Shown: positions 13,472-22,268, counted from the stretch's first letter. The stretch: DNA of 39,958 nucleotides from Flavobacterium rivuli WB 3.3-2 = DSM 21788 (GCF_000378485.1 NZ_KB899983.1:1-39958); one strand, 5' to 3'. Numbers and translations: made by a program. Notes: generated from the letters alone by a model not told the origin.

Positions 13472-15616
13472 TTATTTTTTCACCCTGATTGATATTGCAA
13501 ACCCACCACCGGGGGCTACAAATTGTTTAAGGTTAGTTTTAGAGGTAACCTCAACAGTTTTTATCTCATAGTTTTGCGAATTTTTATTCCAGCTTGCATC
13601 TTTCTTATCAGCATAAATGGTTGCTGTAAACTTTTGCCCCTTTGGTAAAAAGTTCAGGTTTACCGTAGCTGTGCGTGAGTTTTCATCGGTTACGCTACCC
13701 ACAAACCATTCGTCTTTGCCTTTTGCCTTACGGGCTATGGTTACATAATCTCCGGGTTCGGCTTCAAGTACATAGCTGTTATCCCAATCTACAGCCACAT
13801 CTTTAATAAACTGAAATGCATCCGGGAAACGCTCATAATTTTCAGGTAAATCAGCGGCCATTTGTAACGGGCTGTACATGGTAACATAGTAAGCCAATTG
13901 TTTAGCAAGTGTAGTGTTTACCCTTTGGTTGCCACCTGTTTTGTAATAAGTAAGGTCGGTCTGGAAGATACCCGGTGTATAATCCATAGGGCCACCCATA
14001 AGCCTTGTAAAAGGGAGTATTGTAGTATGCTCCGGTGCTAAGCCGCCCATTGCTTCAAACTCTGTACCGCGGGCAGATTCCTGCGCTATCCAGTTAGGGT
14101 ACGTCCTGTTTAAACCTGTTGGGCGTACTGCCTCGTGGCTGTTTACCATAATTTTATAATCGGCAGCCCTTTCGGCAACATGAATGTAATGGTTTACCAT
14201 CCACTGGCCATCGTGGTGCTCGCCACGCGGAATGATCTGGCCTACGTAGCCTGTCTTTACAGCGTTATAACCGTTATCCTGCATAAACTGGAATGCCCTG
14301 TCTAACCTGCGCTCATAGTTTGTTGCCGAAGCTGAGGTTTCATGGTGCATGATTATCTTAACCCCTTTTGATGCGGCGTAAGCATTTAGTTTTTTTACAT
14401 CAAAATCAGGATAAGGCGTTACAAAGTCAAAAACTTCTTCTTTCCAGTTGCCTATCCAGTCTTCCCAGCCCACATTCCAGCCTTCTACAAGTACGGCATC
14501 AAAACCATTTTTTGCAGCAAAATCTATGTAGCGCATAACACGCTCGTTTGTAGCGCCATGTTTACCGTTTGGCGTAAGCTTACTAAAATCGTCAGTAAGT
14601 TTTACGTTATTTTCTTTACCATAAGCCCATGTGCTTTTCCCTGCAACAAAATATTCCCACCATACACCTATATATTTTACGGGTTTTATCCACGATACAT
14701 CTTTGTATTTGGTTGGCTCGTTAAGGTTCAGGATCAGTTTAGAGGCTAATATGTCGGTAGCCTTATCGCTTACCACTATGGTCCTCCACGGGGTTTGCGT
14801 ATCGGTTTGCATGTAGCCATTATTGCCTACAGCATCGGGAGTTAAGTGGCTGCTAAGTTTAAAACCCGGTTCTACATTAAGCGACATTGCAGGATAATTA
14901 ATAAGCCCTGCCTCATGAATGTTGATGTACAAACCATCTGCCGATTTCATCATAGACGGTGTTTGCACCGATGGATTAGGGATAGGCTGCTGTGCATTGA
15001 TCTCTATAGTAGCTTTTTTTTGCAATCCCGGAATTTCAGATATTTTAGAGGTTATGTATGCATACTCATTAGTATCATAGTCTCCCGGTATCCAGAATAT
15101 TTTATGGTCGCCGGCAAGGTTAAATTGTGTGTGCTCATCTTTAATTACAAAGTAGCTCAGGTCGGCCTGTTTAGGGAATTCATACCTGAAACCCAAACCA
15201 TCATTAAACAAACGGAACCTGATACGGATGTATCTGTTATTGTTTTTAGCCTGTGCCAGTGTTACAACCAGTTCGTTATAATTGTTGCGAATGGTTTTTT
15301 CTTCGCCCATTACCGGATCCCAGGTAGTATTGCTGGATGTTTGGGTTGCATTAGTAACGGTAAAGCTATCCATAAAAGAGGCTCCTTTGCTAACTTCTAT
15401 ACCAAGCGTACTGGGTTTAATAACCGCTTTGCCTTTGTAGTTGAGCTGGTATAATGGCACACCATTGGCATCTAAACTAAACTGGGCGGTAAAGTTTTTA
15501 TCTGGTGATGTGATGGTTTGCGCGAATACCATAATGGGAGCTGTGCAGATAAAAAATAGCAATGCTATTTTTCTTGTCAATGTTAGTTGGGACATCTGTT
15601 TGGGTTTAAAATTCAT
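13472..15616 (-). CDS. Secreted GH97 alpha-glucosidase (SusB type)
   Basis: A 714-residue protein with a signal peptide (hydrophobic 17-31, ending VFA). It contains the GH97 N-terminal beta-sandwich (DGLGFRYEFP), the catalytic barrel (WWEYFVAGK, VLVEGWNVGWEDW) and the C-terminal sandwich. The glutamates of Bacteroides SusB can be placed: Glu426 in MHHETSAS, Glu495 in NSHEAVRP, Glu513 and Glu519 in AQESARGTEFE. Their spacings (69, 18 and 6 residues) equal those of SusB Glu439, 508, 526 and 532, so the inverting alpha-glucosidase mechanism is expected, not the retaining alpha-galactosidase mechanism. A start at Met8 is possible. A -7 element lies at 15702-15709. It stands alone with no susCD pair next to it, and has its own terminator. 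Confidence 0.93.
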   Translation of the reverse strand: MNFKPKQMSQLTLTRKIALLFFICTAPIMVFAQTITSPDKNFTAQFSLDANGVPLYQLNYKGKAVIKPSTLGIEVSKGASFMDSFTVTNATQTSSNTTWDPVMGEEKTIRNNYNELVVTLAQAKNNNRYIRIRFRLFNDGLGFRYEFPKQADLSYFVIKDEHTQFNLAGDHKIFWIPGDYDTNEYAYITSKISEIPGLQKKATIEINAQQPIPNPSVQTPSMMKSADGLYINIHEAGLINYPAMSLNVEPGFKLSSHLTPDAVGNNGYMQTDTQTPWRTIVVSDKATDILASKLILNLNEPTKYKDVSWIKPVKYIGVWWEYFVAGKSTWAYGKENNVKLTDDFSKLTPNGKHGATNERVMRYIDFAAKNGFDAVLVEGWNVGWEDWIGNWKEEVFDFVTPYPDFDVKKLNAYAASKGVKIIMHHETSASATNYERRLDRAFQFMQDNGYNAVKTGYVGQIIPRGEHHDGQWMVNHYIHVAERAADYKIMVNSHEAVRPTGLNRTYPNWIAQESARGTEFEAMGGLAPEHTTILPFTRLMGGPMDYTPGIFQTDLTYYKTGGNQRVNTTLAKQLAYYVTMYSPLQMAADLPENYERFPDAFQFIKDVAVDWDNSYVLEAEPGDYVTIARKAKGKDEWFVGSVTDENSRTATVNLNFLPKGQKFTATIYADKKDASWNKNSQNYEIKTVEVTSKTNLKQFVAPGGGFAISIRVKK

Positions 15617-15650
15617 TTTGTTTTAAAAAGTTGGGTTTTAAATAAGGATA

Positions 15651-15672
15651 ATATTGTTTTGGGTAACAATAT
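15651..15672. promoter_or_regulatory. Inverted repeat in the GH97 leader (possible operator)
   Basis: ATATTGTT and AACAATAT flank the 6-base spacer TTGGGT, between the predicted promoter and the GH97 start codon. It could bind a repressor dimer or form an mRNA hairpin. Confidence 0.35.
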
Positions 15673-15701
15673 CAACTTTAGTCGCAATACTTTTGATACT
15701 G

Positions 15702-15709
15702 CAAATTTA
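15702..15709 (-). promoter_or_regulatory. -7 element of the GH97 gene
   Basis: Minus strand TAAATTTG followed by C is a full TAnnTTTGC match, about 85 bases upstream of the ATG. Confidence 0.5.
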
Positions 15710-15734
15710 GTGAAACGTTATAGTTCAGGCATAA

Positions 15735-15768
15735 AAATAACCCCCGAAGATTGGGCTCTCCGGGGGTT
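15735..15768 (-). terminator. Terminator after ackA
   Basis: On the minus strand AACCCCCG (15761-15768) pairs with CGGGGGTT (15739-15746), with a further internal AGA/TCT pairing, followed by ATTTTTAT. It closes the pta-ackA operon. Confidence 0.8.
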
Positions 15769-15779
15769 GTTTATCAACA

Positions 15780-15818
15780 TACAAGGTTGTAGTAACAATT
15801 TACAAGGTTATAGTAGCA
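15780..15818 (-). repeat. Tandem duplication at the 3' end of ackA
   Basis: Two 18-base copies of TACAAGGTTRTAGTARCA (15780-15797 and 15801-15818) differ at two positions, with a 21-base period. One copy includes the ackA stop codon (15808-15810) and the other lies just after it. Confidence 0.6.
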
Positions 15819-17004
15819 GTGTATAACACTGGTTTGCTATTTCAAGCTCCTCGTTTGTAGGTATAATAAGCACCTTTACTTTAGCATCAGGCAGGTTAAT
15901 TTCACGTATGCCCGACTTACGGGTGCTATTCGCTTCATTATCTATAGTGATGCCTAAATATTCTAAATTTTCGCAGACAAGTTTACGGGTCAGCGTGTCG
16001 TTTTCGCCCACACCGGCGGTAAAAATAATGGCATCTATACCGTTAAGTGCCGCGGCATAAGAGCCTATAAACTTTTTAATGCGGTAGGCATACATATCAT
16101 AAGCCAGTTTTGCGTTTTCATCGCCTTCGTTAATGGCTTTGGTAATATCGCGCATGTCGCTGTAACCGGTAAGGCCAAACATACCGCTGCGTTTGTTAAG
16201 CAGGTTACTTACTTGTTCTACATCATACCCTAACGTATTTACCAGATAGAATACAATTGTAGGGTCTATATCTCCTGTACGCGTACCCATAATAAGCCCA
16301 CTAAGCGGGCCAAACCCCATACTGGTATCTATACTTTGCCCGTCTTTAATGGCTGTAATACTGCAACCGTTCCCTAAGTGTATTGAGATAAGTTTAGTAT
16401 CAGATTTACCAAGATAGTCATTTGCCTGTTCTGATACATATTTGTGGCTGGTGCCGTGAAACCCATAGCTCCTTATATTATAATCGGTATAATAAGAATT
16501 AGGCAATGCAAAACGATACGCCTGCGGGGGCATCGTCTGATGAAAAGCTGTATCAAAAACCGCTACCTGTGTGGCATTGGTAAATATCTTTTCGGCTACT
16601 TCTATACCACGGTAACCGGACGGGTTGTGCAGTGGCGCCAACTGAAACGTCTTTTTTAATTCTTCTTTTACCTCCGGGGTAATTATGGTAGTGGTCGAGA
16701 AAAATTCGCCACCATGAACAATACGGTGGCCTACGGCGGTAATTTCGGCCGTGTCCTGTATAACGCCAAATTCAGGGTTGGTTAGCAGGGCGTTAACTTC
16801 GTTTAGTCCCGTTTCATGGTCCGGGATGTCCAGTGTAAACTTTAATGTTTCCTCTTCGCCGTTGTTATATATCTTGTGGATTATAACGGCATCGTCAAGG
16901 CCTATCCGTTCTACCAGGCCAACACATATAGGGCTGGTAGAAGGCATTTTAAATAATTGGTATTTTATAGAGCTGCTGCCCGAGTTTATTACAAAAATAT
17001 TCAC
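15808..17004 (-). CDS. ackA: Acetate kinase
   Basis: Full-length at 398 residues. It transfers the phosphoryl group between acetyl phosphate and ADP, giving acetate and ATP, in the cytosol. Signatures are the N-terminal NSGSSSIKYQLF (Asn7), the VFDTAFHQTMP loop with the catalytic Asp, GFHGTSHKYVS, LGNGCSI and GPLSGLIMGTRTGDIDP. It starts 20 bases after the pta stop codon on the same strand, so the two form an operon. The gene ends at a strong terminator. Confidence 0.97.
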   Translation of the reverse strand: MNIFVINSGSSSIKYQLFKMPSTSPICVGLVERIGLDDAVIIHKIYNNGEEETLKFTLDIPDHETGLNEVNALLTNPEFGVIQDTAEITAVGHRIVHGGEFFSTTTIITPEVKEELKKTFQLAPLHNPSGYRGIEVAEKIFTNATQVAVFDTAFHQTMPPQAYRFALPNSYYTDYNIRSYGFHGTSHKYVSEQANDYLGKSDTKLISIHLGNGCSITAIKDGQSIDTSMGFGPLSGLIMGTRTGDIDPTIVFYLVNTLGYDVEQVSNLLNKRSGMFGLTGYSDMRDITKAINEGDENAKLAYDMYAYRIKKFIGSYAAALNGIDAIIFTAGVGENDTLTRKLVCENLEYLGITIDNEANSTRKSGIREINLPDAKVKVLIIPTNEELEIANQCYTLLL

Positions 17005-17024
17005 AGTAAGTGTGTTTATGGTTA

Positions 17025-19118
17025 TTAATTATCCTGGCACTGTATGGCAGTAATTATAACGGTATTAAAAATATCGTCTACGGTACAGCCACGGCTAAGG
17101 TCATTTACAGGTTTGTTAAGCCCTTGTAGCATAGGGCCAATGGCCAATGCCCCCGTTTCGCGCTGAACCGCCTTGTACGTATTGTTACCTGTATTAAGAT
17201 CAGGGAAAATGAGAACGCTTGCCTGCCCTGCCACTTCGCTGCCCGGTAATTTACTGCTACCAATTTCGGGGTCTACTGCGGCATCATATTGTATAGGGCC
17301 TTCAATTTTCAGGTCGGGGCGTTTAGCTTTTACAATCTCTGTTGCAAGGCGCACTTTTTCTACATCTACGCCTTCGCCCGATGTTCCCGATGAATAAGAT
17401 AACATGGCAACCCTTGGCTCTATGCCAAAGCGCAGGCTGCTTTCGGCAGATGATATTGCAATTTCGGCAAGCTGTTCGGCTGTAGGGTTAGGGTTCACGG
17501 CACAATCGCCAAAGATGCACACCCTGTCCGGAAGGCACATAAAGAATATGGATGACACTACAGATATTCCCGGTTTGGTTTTAATAAACTGCAACGCAGG
17601 CCTTATAGTGTGTTGGGTGGTATGCACTGCGCCACTCACCATACCATCGGCATGGCCTTTATAAACCATCATAGTACCAAAATACGATACATCGGTCATA
17701 AGGTCGCGCGCCATTTCCATGTTTACATTCTTTGTTTTACGAAGTTCGTAAAGTGTGTTTACATAGTCGTTATAATAAGCATCATCGGCAGGGTTCACTA
17801 TTCGTACCGATGCCATATCAAGGGCAATGCCCAGGCGGTTAATAATGGCAGTAATTTCGGCCACATCACCTAGAATAGTCAGGTTCACAATACCTTGGTT
17901 AATAAGGCGTGCGGCTGCCTTTAGTATGCGCTCGTCTGTACCTTCGGGCAATACAATATGTTTTTTAGAGCTTTTTGCCCATTCTGTAAGCTGGTACTGG
18001 AACATTCTTGGCGTAAGGCCCGATGGCGTAGAGGTTACCATACGCTTATCAAGCTCGGTAGTGTCTACACATCGGTTAAAAGTATCTATGGCAAGTTCAA
18101 TTTTTCGGGTATTGTCTGCCGTTATTTTAGAGCGTATTGCTCCCATTTCATTACTGGTCTGGAATGTTCCGCCCTCTACGGCTATGATCGGGATAACAGT
18201 TTGTAAACCGTTAATCAACCTTATAATAGGCTCTTCAGGCTCATAACCCGCCGTTAATATTATACCCGAAACCTTTGGGTAATTAGTAGATAAATTGGCC
18301 TGTAAAGCACTTATAATAATATCGCCACGGTCGCCGGGAGTAACAATTACCACGTTTTCCCTTAAATAGTTTAAAAAGTTAGGTACCTGCATGGCACCGG
18401 TAACAAAACTATCGGCAAGGTTATCAAGATGTTCCCCTCCAAATAAAAGCTTACCATTTAATTTTTCATGAATCTCTTTCATGGTTGGGCTTTGCAGGCT
18501 GCGGTCTTCCGGAATAATTGCAAGTACTATTTGCGATGGAAGTTGCTGTCTCAGCAACTCTTCAATGTCTTTTGCGTTTTCGGGCTTTACTTTATTGGCA
18601 ACCAGTGCCAGTACCTGTATTTCGCGGGCATCAAAATTATGTAGTGCGGTAATTGCGCCATTCACCACCTGTGCGGTAGACTTGCCTTCGCCGGAAACTA
18701 CTATTATTGCGGGTGCCTGAAGGTTTTTTGCTATCTGTATGTTTATTTCAAATTCAAAAGCTACACCTTCGCCCGTATAATCAGTACCTTCTACAACGGT
18801 AAAATCGTATTTTTTTTCAAATACTTTAAATTTACGGATGATGGTATCTATCATATCGCCCTGGCTCTCGGTTTCCATTTTACTCATGGCTTCCTGCCAG
18901 CTAAAAGCATACGTATCATCGTAAGTTGAAGGAAGGTCGAAATGGCGCACAATGGCATCTACATGGTTCTCTCTTTGTTCAAACTGACTCTGGCTGATGA
19001 TGGGTTTAAAGTAGCCTATTTTTTGTGCCTTGCCTAAAAGCATGTTTACAAGGCCAATAGATATGATAGATTTGCCGGCGTGAGGTTCTGTACTGGCAAC
19101 AAAAACTGTTTTTATCAT
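17025..19118 (-). CDS. pta: Phosphate acetyltransferase, long form
   Basis: The protein is 697 residues from the ATG at 19118, close to the long E. coli-type Pta. It interconverts acetyl-CoA plus phosphate and acetyl phosphate plus CoA. Domains are an N-terminal BioD-like P-loop domain (ASTEPHAGKS at 8-17), a DRTGG-type regulatory middle, and the PTA catalytic domain (HIVLPEGTDERILKAA, GMVSGAVHTT, SYSSGTSGEGVDVEKV, FPDLNTGNNTYKAVQR). The frame is open to 19160, but a -7 element TAAATTTG (19148-19155, minus strand) lies inside that extension. This favours the ATG at 19118, which also gives the family N-terminus. It is cotranscribed with ackA. Confidence 0.97.
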   Translation of the reverse strand: MIKTVFVASTEPHAGKSIISIGLVNMLLGKAQKIGYFKPIISQSQFEQRENHVDAIVRHFDLPSTYDDTYAFSWQEAMSKMETESQGDMIDTIIRKFKVFEKKYDFTVVEGTDYTGEGVAFEFEINIQIAKNLQAPAIIVVSGEGKSTAQVVNGAITALHNFDAREIQVLALVANKVKPENAKDIEELLRQQLPSQIVLAIIPEDRSLQSPTMKEIHEKLNGKLLFGGEHLDNLADSFVTGAMQVPNFLNYLRENVVIVTPGDRGDIIISALQANLSTNYPKVSGIILTAGYEPEEPIIRLINGLQTVIPIIAVEGGTFQTSNEMGAIRSKITADNTRKIELAIDTFNRCVDTTELDKRMVTSTPSGLTPRMFQYQLTEWAKSSKKHIVLPEGTDERILKAAARLINQGIVNLTILGDVAEITAIINRLGIALDMASVRIVNPADDAYYNDYVNTLYELRKTKNVNMEMARDLMTDVSYFGTMMVYKGHADGMVSGAVHTTQHTIRPALQFIKTKPGISVVSSIFFMCLPDRVCIFGDCAVNPNPTAEQLAEIAISSAESSLRFGIEPRVAMLSYSSGTSGEGVDVEKVRLATEIVKAKRPDLKIEGPIQYDAAVDPEIGSSKLPGSEVAGQASVLIFPDLNTGNNTYKAVQRETGALAIGPMLQGLNKPVNDLSRGCTVDDIFNTVIITAIQCQDN

Positions 19119-19147
19119 TGAGTATGATTTTAATGATGTACAGATAA

Positions 19148-19155
19148 CAAATTTA
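19148..19155 (-). promoter_or_regulatory. -7 element of the pta-ackA operon
   Basis: Minus strand TAAATTTG, a full TAnnTTTG match 30 bases upstream of the ATG at 19118. Confidence 0.55.
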
Positions 19156-19251
19156 GGCATTAAAGCAATTGCATTTGTTAGTTTAGCATACTATTTATGG
19201 ATTAAAACAGCTTAAAGCTTATGGATTGCTTTTTAAAATATAATCTCTGAA

Positions 19252-19451
19252 TTAACCACAAGGAACACAAAGTTTTTCACAAAGGCCACAAGGCTATGTT
19301 AGTAAAAGGCCTGTTCCAGGCTATCAGGAACACAAAGCTGTTACGCAAAGCTTTGTGTCCATCAATACTGATAATCAAGATTGATATTTTTTTCAAAAAT
19401 TGAGTTTCGCTTTGTGACCTTTGTGAAAAACTTGGTGGGCTTCGTGGTAAA
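19252..19451. repeat. CACAAAG-type inverted-repeat element (200 bp)
   Basis: The 42-base ends 19252-19293 and 19410-19451 are inverted copies matching at about 34 positions, sharing AGTTTTTCACAAAGG exactly. Inside is a second inverted repeat, GGAACACAAAGC with GCTTTGTGTCC (about 19327-19360), and ATCAAT/ATTGAT at 19361-19385. No reading frame of note is inside. In other Bacteroidota genomes I recall similar AACCACAAAG-type repeats beside GxxExxY-family genes, but there is none here. Confidence 0.6.
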
Positions 19452-19520
19452 AATTACTAAATATTGGCAGTGAGTAATAGATCCTTTTTTGTAAATATTT
19501 GCATGATACTGGGAATGTAT

Positions 19521-19560
19521 AAAAACAATAAGCCTGCAAAAATTAAATCTTTGCAGGCTT
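19521..19560 (-). terminator. Terminator of the alcohol dehydrogenase gene
   Basis: AGCCTGCAAA (19531-19540) pairs with TTTGCAGGCT (19550-19559); on the minus strand the hairpin is followed by TATTGTTTTT. Confidence 0.8.
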
Positions 19561-19577
19561 TACTTTATAAAGAAATC

Positions 19578-20672
19578 TTATTTTGCCAGTTCAGGATTGT
19601 TCTTTAAGGTTGCCATATCTATAACATACCTAAAGCGTACCTCTTCATCTTTTATTTTCTCGAAGGCATCGTTAATATCTTTAATATCGATGATCTCAAC
19701 GTCCGGCAGAATGTTGTGTTCAGCACAAAAATCAAGTACTTCCTGTGTTTCGGCCGTACCGCCTATCATCGAACCGCCTACGGTGGCGCATCTTTTTGCA
19801 ACCTCCATATTATTGGTAGGTGCATCATAAGGACCAAGAAGGCCTACAGTTACCAGCGCGCCCCTGCGTTTTATAAGCGGGATATAATCATTAACATCAA
19901 AAGCTTCGGGGATGGTTACCAGTATAAAATCTATTTTATCGGCGTATGCTTCCATCGCTTTCTCATCGGTAGATATTAAGACATCATCGGCACCAAGGAC
20001 AAGGGCTGCATTTCTTTTCTCGTCTTTAGTGGTAATGGCAATTACTTTAGCTCCCATGGCTTTTGCGATTTTTACGCCCATGTGCCCAAGGCCGCCTATA
20101 CCCGCAACGCCCACGGTATGGCCTGCTGTAACGCCCCAGTATTTTAAAGGCGAATAGGTAGTAACACCGGCGCAAAGTATGGGCGCCACCGCCGATATCT
20201 CTAAACTTTCAGGAATTTTCATTACAAATTTCTCGTTGGCAACAAGGTTTTCAGAGTAGCCCCCAAAGGTGTTAAAATTAGGATCTGGTTTCCAGTAACC
20301 ATTATAAGTCATGGTTTGCCCATGTGGCCCCTGGCAAAACTGCTCTTCGTTTTCATGGCATGGCTCACAATGCTGGCAGGAGTCTATCATACATCCTACG
20401 CCTACAAGGTCGCCGGCACTAAATTTAGTTACCGCACTGCCTGTGCTTATAACCCTGCCCACAACTTCATGACCGGGCACACAAGGATAAATGGTGTTTT
20501 TCCAGTCGTTTGCAACCTGGTGCACATCACTATGGCACACGCCACAGTACATTACGTCTATAAGTATTTCATTTTCTTTGGGCTGTTCCCTTTCAAATTG
20601 GTACGGCTCTAAGGTTTTTCCGCCAATAAGCGACCCCGAAGCGCCGTACCCAATAGTTTGAATTTTAGTCAT
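19578..20672 (-). CDS. Zinc-dependent alcohol dehydrogenase (cinnamyl-ADH/YahK-like)
   Basis: A 364-residue medium-chain dehydrogenase/reductase of the cinnamyl-alcohol dehydrogenase type, which usually reduces aldehydes with NADPH. Catalytic zinc ligands are Cys43 (CGVCHSD), His68 (GHE) and the Cys in PILCAGVTTYSPL. The structural zinc is bound by Cys99, Cys102, Cys105 and Cys113 (SCQHCEPC then C). The Rossmann motif is GIGGLGHMG, followed by TTKDEKR, whose Thr and Lys/Arg after the second strand favour NADP(H). Substrate not known. It is 30 bases downstream of the helicase gene on the same strand and could be cotranscribed; its terminator is at 19521-19560. Confidence 0.93.
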   Translation of the reverse strand: MTKIQTIGYGASGSLIGGKTLEPYQFEREQPKENEILIDVMYCGVCHSDVHQVANDWKNTIYPCVPGHEVVGRVISTGSAVTKFSAGDLVGVGCMIDSCQHCEPCHENEEQFCQGPHGQTMTYNGYWKPDPNFNTFGGYSENLVANEKFVMKIPESLEISAVAPILCAGVTTYSPLKYWGVTAGHTVGVAGIGGLGHMGVKIAKAMGAKVIAITTKDEKRNAALVLGADDVLISTDEKAMEAYADKIDFILVTIPEAFDVNDYIPLIKRRGALVTVGLLGPYDAPTNNMEVAKRCATVGGSMIGGTAETQEVLDFCAEHNILPDVEIIDIKDINDAFEKIKDEEVRFRYVIDMATLKNNPELAK

Positions 20673-20702
20673 AATAGCATTTATTTGGTTTGTATTTTAA
20701 TA

Positions 20703-22238
20703 TTATTGAGCCGCTTTAAGGGATTCCCTTCGGTGCATGATTTTCTGTATCAGTATGCGCAGTTTAGATTTGTAATCGTCACGCAGCCAGTCGGTATAGT
20801 TTTTAGTAACCTTGTCAAGGCATTTGGCATATTGTTTAACCCTCCAGTCAATTTCCTTGTCCAACTCATTACTAAGATGCAGGGCTTCGGTAATGGTATC
20901 GGCATTATCTGCACACATTAAGGCATGCTGTCGAATGGAATCACGAATCACAATTTTTGCCTTATCGCCATTGGCAATGGCTTCCTGATGAGCGGTTTGC
21001 ACATCAAAAGAAACCTCAAGGCTATTGGGGAATTTAGACCGTATTTCAGCCGGTATATTGTGGCCTTCATATTCGGTATGGCTGTTTAGGCTTTCGTGAT
21101 AGTGGTCCGGGTTTTCAAAAACATGTTTCCAGTCTACAGGGGCATTCCATTCGCCAAAGCGTTCTGTATTATTGCCTAAGTCTACAATAGAGAACGTCTT
21201 TTTTTGTGGCAGCCTGCGCGATCCGCGGCCTATCATCTGGTGGTAAAGCGTAAGGGAATTTGTAGCCCTGTTAAGGATTACAGTTTGTACCGATGGCTCA
21301 TCAAAGCCTGTAGTTAATATAGATACCGATGTAAGAATACCATTTTTAGTTTTTTTAAACCATTTTAATATTTCGGCACGCTCGGCGGCAGGTGTTTTAT
21401 TGTCAAGGTGTTTGCAATCATATCCGGCATCGGTAAACATTTGGCACACCGCCCTCGATGTAAAAATACCTGTATTAAAAATAAGTGTTTTCTTGTTTTT
21501 AGAATTCGACTCGTAAGCATGCAACAACAACTCAAGCATTGCTGGAGACGAATACAAAGCATCTGATGTGCTTACGGTATAGTCGCCATGCACCCCTGTT
21601 TTAAGTGAGTTAAGTTCTACATCATAACGCCATGTTTTAGGCTTGGCAAGAAAGCCCTGCTCTATTAATGAACCAATAGGTTCACCCACAATAAGTTCGT
21701 TGTAGTTTTTATGCATGGGCAGATTAATGTCAGAGCTAAAAGGCGTAGCTGTAACGCCAATTATGGCCGCATTCTTAAACTTATCCAGCAGTTTATGAAA
21801 TGAGTTGTGGTGGGCTTCGTCTATAATAACAAGGCCTACGGCATCTACATTAATATCGCCATTTTTAATACGGTTCTTTAAGGTTTCTACCATAGCAACA
21901 TAGCACTGGTAGTCATCTTTTTTAGGTATCTTTTTAACAGAGCTATTAATTTCTTTATTATTAACCCCGGCTTTTTTTAATGTTGCCGACGTTTGTTTGC
22001 ACAATTCGGTACGGTGGGTTAGCACGACCACCTTTTTTCTGAATTTATCAATATAGCGTTTGGCAATTTCAGAGAATATTACGGTTTTGCCACCACCCGT
22101 AGGCAGTTGGTATAATAGCCTTTGCCTGGTAACACTTTGCTCCATCTTATCGAACAATGTTGCAATATCCGATTCCTGGTACGTGTATAATTTTTTGCCG
22201 CTCATTTTTACGGGAGCATCGGCTATAGTGGTTTCCAT
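20703..22238 (-). CDS. SF2 DEAD/DEAH-box helicase (Rad25/type III restriction-like)
   Basis: A 511-residue ATP-dependent helicase-like protein. Motifs in order are Walker A LPTGGGKT (residues 45-52), motif II DEAH at 140-143, motif III VTATPFS, the second RecA domain with LIFNTGIFTSRAV, motif V LTTGFDEPSVQ and motif VI HQMIGRGSRRLP (333-344, arginine finger). The combination with a Glu/Asp-rich C-terminal region is as in stand-alone DEAD/DEAH-box proteins of the UvsW/Rad25-like group. No nuclease or DNA-binding domain is recognised. It starts just after a 15-bp palindrome that overlaps its probable promoter. It is the first gene of a possible two-gene unit with the alcohol dehydrogenase. Confidence 0.9.
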   Translation of the reverse strand: METTIADAPVKMSGKKLYTYQESDIATLFDKMEQSVTRQRLLYQLPTGGGKTVIFSEIAKRYIDKFRKKVVVLTHRTELCKQTSATLKKAGVNNKEINSSVKKIPKKDDYQCYVAMVETLKNRIKNGDINVDAVGLVIIDEAHHNSFHKLLDKFKNAAIIGVTATPFSSDINLPMHKNYNELIVGEPIGSLIEQGFLAKPKTWRYDVELNSLKTGVHGDYTVSTSDALYSSPAMLELLLHAYESNSKNKKTLIFNTGIFTSRAVCQMFTDAGYDCKHLDNKTPAAERAEILKWFKKTKNGILTSVSILTTGFDEPSVQTVILNRATNSLTLYHQMIGRGSRRLPQKKTFSIVDLGNNTERFGEWNAPVDWKHVFENPDHYHESLNSHTEYEGHNIPAEIRSKFPNSLEVSFDVQTAHQEAIANGDKAKIVIRDSIRQHALMCADNADTITEALHLSNELDKEIDWRVKQYAKCLDKVTKNYTDWLRDDYKSKLRILIQKIMHRRESLKAAQ

Positions 22239-22253
22239 TTTAATTATTTTGAT

Positions 22254-22268
22254 TGTCTAAATTAGACA
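22254..22268. promoter_or_regulatory. 15-bp perfect palindrome (operator candidate) before the helicase
   Basis: TGTCTAAATTAGACA is a perfect palindrome around a central A, 16 bases upstream of the helicase ATG. It overlaps TAATTTAG (22257-22264, minus strand), one mismatch from the TAnnTTTG -7 element, so a bound repressor would block the promoter. Confidence 0.55.

Larger units (their letters stand above)
19119..19577. other. Intergenic interval with an inverted-repeat element and a terminator
   Basis: No gene is seen. The interval holds the pta promoter (19148-19155), the CACAAAG-type element (19252-19451) and the terminator of the alcohol dehydrogenase gene (19521-19560). Confidence 0.65.

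Noticed and set aside
14846..15454. Long plus-strand open frame (202 codons) opposite the GH97 gene
   Set aside because: It lies wholly within a well-supported GH97 gene on the other strand, its product has a composition atypical of the other genes (many Cys, Arg, Phe and Tyr), and no promoter or family match is seen.
17827..18246. Plus-strand open frame opposite pta
   Set aside because: It is antisense to a clear conserved domain of Pta and reads as a serine-rich shadow sequence.
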